A stretch of 9,269 nucleotides of DNA. It comes from Clostridia bacterium. GTDB taxonomy: Bacteria > Bacillota > Clostridia > Oscillospirales > Acutalibacteraceae. The stretch lies in assembly GCA_900759575.1 (NCBI GenBank), contig CAAEVU010000302.1, positions 1 through 9,269 on the forward strand. The letters run 5' to 3'. Positions 5,165 to 9,269 of this stretch are shown here, piece by piece. The position numbers were made by a program, and so were the translations under genes. How positions within the stretch are numbered: the first letter of the stretch is position 1; each line of letters starts with the position of its first letter. Under the pieces are notes generated by a model. It was not told where the DNA came from. It was given only the letters and a program-made list of their open reading frames with translations, and ran no database searches.

Positions 5165-8100
5165 TGACCGATTTTGCTCTTTTGATCCGCTGGGCGGGCG
5201 CTGGCCTGGTTCAGCCACATGGAGTAGAGGATCAATTCCCCTACCGGATGCCCGGAAACCTCTTCCATAGCCGCTCCGTAAAGCTGAAGCTGTGTCTCAT
5301 ATCTATCCCAGAGCTCTTCCATATCCCGCACCCGGTCGGTTTTAAAATCGATGATGTGCAGTCTGCCGCCTTCCACAAAAGTACAGTCCACCGCCCCTTG
5401 AAGGATCACCTCTTCTCCGGTCCCTTCAAATTCCTGTTGCAACAGTGTGGCGGGAATGACCGCGGTAAACCGGCGCTCTTTTTCCACCTCTTGGGAATCC
5501 AACACCCGTGTTCCCAACGGGCTTTCCAAAAACTTCCGGACACGGCGCAGATCCACCACTTCCCCTTGTTCCGGGGTCAGCAGCGCCATATCCACCAAGC
5601 GGTCCCGCTCTTTTTCCGGGTCCTGTTTGGCCGCGGAAAAATTCGCAAACTGCATAAACGCGTGAAGGGCTGTGCCCCGTTCCGCAGGCGTCATCCCCTG
5701 CTCCCCCAGCCAAGCCGGACGGGAAAGGGTGATCTCCCGGCTGCCGTCCCGCTCGGCCGCCAGTTTAGACGCCGCCACTTTTGCGGGGATCTCCACTGCC
5801 TGGGCATAGGGGTAAACAAAAGAGGTCTGCTCCACCAAGCGTTGGTACAGCTCCTGATCGGCAGGCTCCGGCTGGGGTTGAACCTGTTCCTCCCCTTTTT
5901 CTTCCGGCTGGTACTGGCTCAGGCCGATCTTCCAGGGGGTGTAGTCCTCCCAGGACACGCACCCCTCAGGCGCACCTGCTTCCCGGCGGAGATCCGCTCC
6001 ATCCGGATGGCACAACGCGCACAGCAGCAGCCACTGAGCAGCGTTTTTTCCCCGCCGCACCGTGTAGGGTGCCGGGCCAGACTCGGTCAGCTCCAACGCC
6101 AATTTTTCCGCCGTCCTGGCAGGGTCCTCCCAGGAACCCACCAAAATCAGCTTCTCTTTGGCTCGGGTCAAGGCCACATACAACACCCGCAATTCTTCCG
6201 CCGAGGAAGACCGGCCTGTTTCCAAGTCGATGGCTTCCCGGGCGGTGGTGGTAAACCGGGCGGAACGCTTCCGATCGCGAAGTTTGACCCCCAACCCCAA
6301 TTCCGGGTGAAGCAGGATCTCCGCCCGCTGGTCCGTGACAAAGTTGCGGCCGCATCCTGCCACGATACAAACAGGGAATTCCAATCCCTTGGATTTATGG
6401 ATGCTCATAACGGTAACAGCGTTTCTGTCCTCCGGAGGAAGTTCCGCTGCTTGCAAATCGGAATTGTTCTGCTTGAGCCTGTCCAAAAACCGCACAAATC
6501 CAGACGCCCCATGGTATCCGGAGCTTTCATAATCTCGGGCATATTTTTCCAGAAGCCGCAGATTGGCCAGCCGTTCTTCCCCATCCTCCATGGAAAGCAC
6601 CATATCCGGGTACCCTGTTTTGCTGTACAAATAATTGAGAAAGGCATCGGACGCCATGGTGGCTGCCACGGTCCGGTACTGGCTGATCTCTTCCACCACC
6701 TGTTTACACCGGGCATCCTCTTCCGCAGCCTGCAGAAGGGAAATATACACCGGCACATCACGGCTTTCCAGCCGCAGACGGGCAGCATCGTCGGCAGTGA
6801 ACCCATAGAGAGGACTCATGAGCACGGAAAGCAGGGGAATGTCCTGATTGGGGTTATCGATCACCCGCAAAAGGGAAAGCATCACCCCGATCTCCGCCGC
6901 CTTGAAAAATCCTCCTGCCACGGACGCTTTAGCGGGAATTCCCCTAGCTTGAAGCTGCTGGGCGTACGCATAGGCATATTGGTTGGCGCTGCGCAGCAGG
7001 ATGCAAAAATCCCCGTAGTTGGCAGGCCGTTCCCCGTCCTTGTCCGACACAGTAAACCCGCTTTCCACCAGCTCCCGTATCCGGCCGGCGATCCAGGCGC
7101 CTTCCGCTTCTTCCGCCAGAACGCCCCCGCTGCGGGAAATGAATTGCAGCTCTGTTTCGCATCCGTCTTTGGGAGCGTACTCCGCGCCGCACACCAATCG
7201 GTCTTCCCCGGTGTAATCCATGTCCCCGGCGGCCTTGGTCATCAGCCTGGAAAACACAAAGTTCACCGTACTGGTCACCTGCTCCCTGGAGCGGAAATTC
7301 CGGTCCAGGACAATGGACGCGGGATACTGGTCACGCTGTCTGTCGTATTTTTGGAACGCTTCCCGGCAGCGGAGAAAAATTTCCGGCATAGCCCGGCGGA
7401 ATCCGTAAATACTCTGTTTCACGTCCCCCACCATGAACAGGTTTTCCCCCTCTTTGGACACTGCCCGGAACAGGGAATCCTGCACTTCGTTGATGTCCTG
7501 GTATTCGTCGATCATGATCTCGTCAAACCGGGCGGCCACTTCTTTCGCCGCGGGAGTGGGGGTGCCATCCTCTTCCAAAAACAGCCGGATGGCTTCGTGC
7601 TCCAAGTCGCTGTAATCCAGAAAATTCCCCGCCCGCTTCTTCTCCTGGTACCGCTTAGAAAATGCCAACGTCAACTCTTGCAGGCTTTTTACCAAGGGCG
7701 CCGTCTGAGCCGTTTCCCAAGCGCAGGCTTGCCGGTCCGCGGAAAAATATTTTGCCAGCTCTTTGGCCGTGCGCTTTGCCTCGTCCCGGAACGCCTCCAG
7801 CCTCTGCTTCAAGGGGTCTTCGTCATACCCCCGGAGAGTTCCACGACGGGCAGGCGCAAACTCTGCCACCTTGTGGCAAAGCTCGTCCCATTTTCCAGCG
7901 GATGCCAATTCTTTCATGGCCGAAAAGGCCTTGCGATCCTTATCCAACGCCCCAGCATAGGCCTTTTCCACCGCAGGGTCTTCCCTGCACTCTTCCAACG
8001 CTCGGTCAAGCAGTCCCACGCAGTGGGAAAGCCCTTCCCCCGCGTATTCCAGAATCACCCGTTCCCAAGGGGAAAGTTCTTCCCCTCCCCGGTCGCCGGG

Positions 8101-8697
8101 AAAATACATGGCCACCTTTTCTGCCAGCCATTTTTCCGGGAAGGGATGGCTCTGCATAAACCGGTATAGCGTCAACACCATTTCCATCAACCGGCGGTCA
8201 TCCCGCTCCCCGGCAAAGGCATCTGCCAAACTTCCCACGGTGCCTGCCTCGAAAGCTTCTTGCAGCACCTCGTTCAGAGAGGCGTTGACCAGTTCTTCTT
8301 CCTGCTTGTCCGAAACGATCTTAAAATCGGGAGAAAGGTCCAGCAAGTGAAAAAACTCCCGGACCATTTTCGCGCAAAAGCTGTCCACCGTGCCAATATG
8401 GGCTTGGGAAAGCAAAATGCTCTGCCGCCGCAGGTGAGGGTCCCCGGGGTGTTCCCGGAGCATATCGTGGAGCCTGTGTTCCAGTCTGGCACGCATTTCC
8501 GCCGCCGCGGCCTTGGTGAAAGTGACAATCAGCATTCTGTCCGCGGAGGTGGGATTTTCCGGGTCGGTAAGCCGTTCAATAGCCCGTTGCACCAGCACCG
8601 CCGTTTTTCCCGAACCTGCCGCCGCGGCCACCAGCACGGTACCGCGACGGGCCGAGATGGCGTCCTGCTGGCTGTCCGTCCAACGCATTTCAGCCAT
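5161..8697 (-). CDS. addA: ATP-dependent helicase/nuclease subunit A (AddA)
   Basis: AddA is the 3'-5' SF1A helicase and 3'-strand nuclease subunit of AddAB, the Firmicute counterpart of RecBCD. It unwinds and trims double-strand breaks to prepare RecA loading. The product has 1178 residues, near the usual 1200-1250. Helicase motifs: Q motif RWTDSQQDAI (5-14), Walker A AAAGSGKT (25-32, Lys31), motif Ia VTFTKAAAAEM (58-68), GTVDSFCAKM (102-111), Walker B IDEYQD (396-401), motif III GDVKQSIYGFR (424-434), motif V VMSIHKSKGLEFP (763-775) and motif VI RVLYVALTRAKEK (837-849). The RecB-type nuclease follows: GTALHAFMQF with His1012, GAVDCTF with Asp1104, IIDFKTD with Asp1117 and Lys1119, and ETQLQLYGAAM (1134-1144). 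All key residues are present. Start ATG at 8697 overlaps the addB stop by 8 bases, with GGGGGA about 7 nt upstream inside addB. The stop TGA is at 5163-5161. Confidence 0.98.
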   Translation of the reverse strand: MAEMRWTDSQQDAISARRGTVLVAAAAGSGKTAVLVQRAIERLTDPENPTSADRMLIVTFTKAAAAEMRARLEHRLHDMLREHPGDPHLRRQSILLSQAHIGTVDSFCAKMVREFFHLLDLSPDFKIVSDKQEEELVNASLNEVLQEAFEAGTVGSLADAFAGERDDRRLMEMVLTLYRFMQSHPFPEKWLAEKVAMYFPGDRGGEELSPWERVILEYAGEGLSHCVGLLDRALEECREDPAVEKAYAGALDKDRKAFSAMKELASAGKWDELCHKVAEFAPARRGTLRGYDEDPLKQRLEAFRDEAKRTAKELAKYFSADRQACAWETAQTAPLVKSLQELTLAFSKRYQEKKRAGNFLDYSDLEHEAIRLFLEEDGTPTPAAKEVAARFDEIMIDEYQDINEVQDSLFRAVSKEGENLFMVGDVKQSIYGFRRAMPEIFLRCREAFQKYDRQRDQYPASIVLDRNFRSREQVTSTVNFVFSRLMTKAAGDMDYTGEDRLVCGAEYAPKDGCETELQFISRSGGVLAEEAEGAWIAGRIRELVESGFTVSDKDGERPANYGDFCILLRSANQYAYAYAQQLQARGIPAKASVAGGFFKAAEIGVMLSLLRVIDNPNQDIPLLSVLMSPLYGFTADDAARLRLESRDVPVYISLLQAAEEDARCKQVVEEISQYRTVAATMASDAFLNYLYSKTGYPDMVLSMEDGEERLANLRLLEKYARDYESSGYHGASGFVRFLDRLKQNNSDLQAAELPPEDRNAVTVMSIHKSKGLEFPVCIVAGCGRNFVTDQRAEILLHPELGLGVKLRDRKRSARFTTTAREAIDLETGRSSSAEELRVLYVALTRAKEKLILVGSWEDPARTAEKLALELTESGPAPYTVRRGKNAAQWLLLCALCHPDGADLRREAGAPEGCVSWEDYTPWKIGLSQYQPEEKGEEQVQPQPEPADQELYQRLVEQTSFVYPYAQAVEIPAKVAASKLAAERDGSREITLSRPAWLGEQGMTPAERGTALHAFMQFANFSAAKQDPEKERDRLVDMALLTPEQGEVVDLRRVRKFLESPLGTRVLDSQEVEKERRFTAVIPATLLQQEFEGTGEEVILQGAVDCTFVEGGRLHIIDFKTDRVRDMEELWDRYETQLQLYGAAMEEVSGHPVGELILYSMWLNQASARPADQKSKIGH

Positions 8698-9269
8698 GAT
8701 TTTTTCCCCCTTTCCCCAATGCTTCCTCCATTTGGCGAAGGACTTCCTGAGCGGAGACTTTTTCCTGCTCCACGTCCTTTTCCCCATATTCCTTTCCGCA
8801 CACCGTGCCATAGGGGCACCAGCGACAGGGATTGTGATTTTTCAAATTGGGCACAGCGCTCACCCAGCCGCTCAGCAGCTCCTCCCCCATGGCGGCGATC
8901 AGCCGTTTGGAATAGTTCAGGACAAGTTGGAGCTGGTCCCGGTCCAGCGCGGAACTGAACCTTCCCAAGCTTCCGTCCTTATTTAAAGAGGCGGGAATGA
9001 ATTTCCCATGAGCTCCGGCTTCCATGGCCTGGATGATCTCCTGGTCGCTGAGAACCACGCCGCTCATTTTCAGCTGTTTGTCCGCTTCCGCTTTGATCTT
9101 GTCCTCCCCGGCGCCCCGTTCCACCGAGACGGACGGCTCTGCCGCGGGCATATACAAGATCCCTGCCGGGGATTCCCGGTGGTTTTCCACCAGGGCCGCC
9201 AGATAGACCAGCATTTGCATGTTGAGGCCGTAAAACGCGTCCACCAGGCGAAAATCTTTTTTCCCCGTC
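8690..9269 (-). CDS. addB: ATP-dependent helicase/deoxyribonuclease subunit B (AddB), C-terminal part
   Basis: The last 192 codons of AddB, which supplies the second nuclease and Chi recognition in AddAB; the rest lies beyond the right edge. The visible part begins TGKKDFRLVDAFYG, which would follow the catalytic DYK of the RecB-type nuclease motif just outside. It continues with YGLNMQMLVYL, the helix that closes the nuclease fold. CRWCPYGTVC contains three cysteines spaced C-x2-C-x5-C, the spacing of the three C-terminal iron-sulphur ligands of AddB (the fourth is far upstream). An acidic/amphipathic tail ends in KNHG. The TGA stop (8692-8690) lies inside the start of addA, so the two subunits are probably translationally coupled. 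The order addB-addA is the usual one in Firmicutes. Confidence 0.95.
   Translation of the reverse strand, partial: TGKKDFRLVDAFYGLNMQMLVYLAALVENHRESPAGILYMPAAEPSVSVERGAGEDKIKAEADKQLKMSGVVLSDQEIIQAMEAGAHGKFIPASLNKDGSLGRFSSALDRDQLQLVLNYSKRLIAAMGEELLSGWVSAVPNLKNHNPCRWCPYGTVCGKEYGEKDVEQEKVSAQEVLRQMEEALGKGGKNHG

Noticed and set aside
5113..8169. A 1018-codon open frame on the plus strand, antisense to addA
   Set aside because: It lies opposite a complete AddA with every helicase and nuclease motif. Its translation is rich in His, Pro and Arg, shows no recognisable domain, and follows from the GC-rich codon use of addA.
8698..8811. Extended AddA start at 8811
   Set aside because: It would overlap addB by over 100 bases and add residues not typical of AddA. 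The ATG at 8697 gives the normal N-terminus and a usual coupled overlap.

Overview
This 9.3 kb window looks like chromosomal DNA from a GC-rich, low-oxygen Firmicute, most likely a gut member of Clostridia (Oscillospiraceae/Ruminococcaceae type). The evidence is the AddAB-type (not RecBCD) recombination nuclease, an infC-rpmI-rplT operon with a Gram-positive-style leader terminator, a perfect sigma-A promoter, strong Shine-Dalgarno sites and a cytoplasmic GH2 beta-mannosidase. The taxonomic placement is inference. Every convincing gene lies on the minus strand, so in transcription order the window reads from high to low coordinates.

Recombination block (9269 to 5161): the 3' end of addB (Fe-S cysteines visible), then a complete addA whose start overlaps the addB stop by 8 bases. 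Together they form the AddAB helicase-nuclease that resects double-strand breaks.

Glycan block (about 5164 to 2644): a lone beta-mannosidase gene of 809 codons. A candidate promoter overlaps the addA stop codon. An inverted repeat brackets its -10, and a compact hairpin abuts the ribosome binding site. No transporter or regulator gene accompanies it inside the window.

Intergenic block (2646 to 1987): an array of about 3.6 copies of a 96-bp GC-rich tandem repeat begins inside the mannosidase stop codon. It is followed by a perfect TTGACA-N17-TATAAT promoter and a structured leader of about 236 nt with an intrinsic terminator. This arrangement fits an L20-type attenuator of the infC operon.

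Translation block (1986 to the left edge): infC (IF3, very probably starting at AUU), rpmI (L35), rplT (L20), two hairpins, then a TrmH/SpoU-family RNA methyltransferase cut by the window edge. IF3 is expected to autoregulate through the AUU start, and L20 through the leader.

I found no convincing undescribed system. The parts that ordinary gene content does not explain are the 96-bp repeat array and the dyad in the mannosidase promoter.
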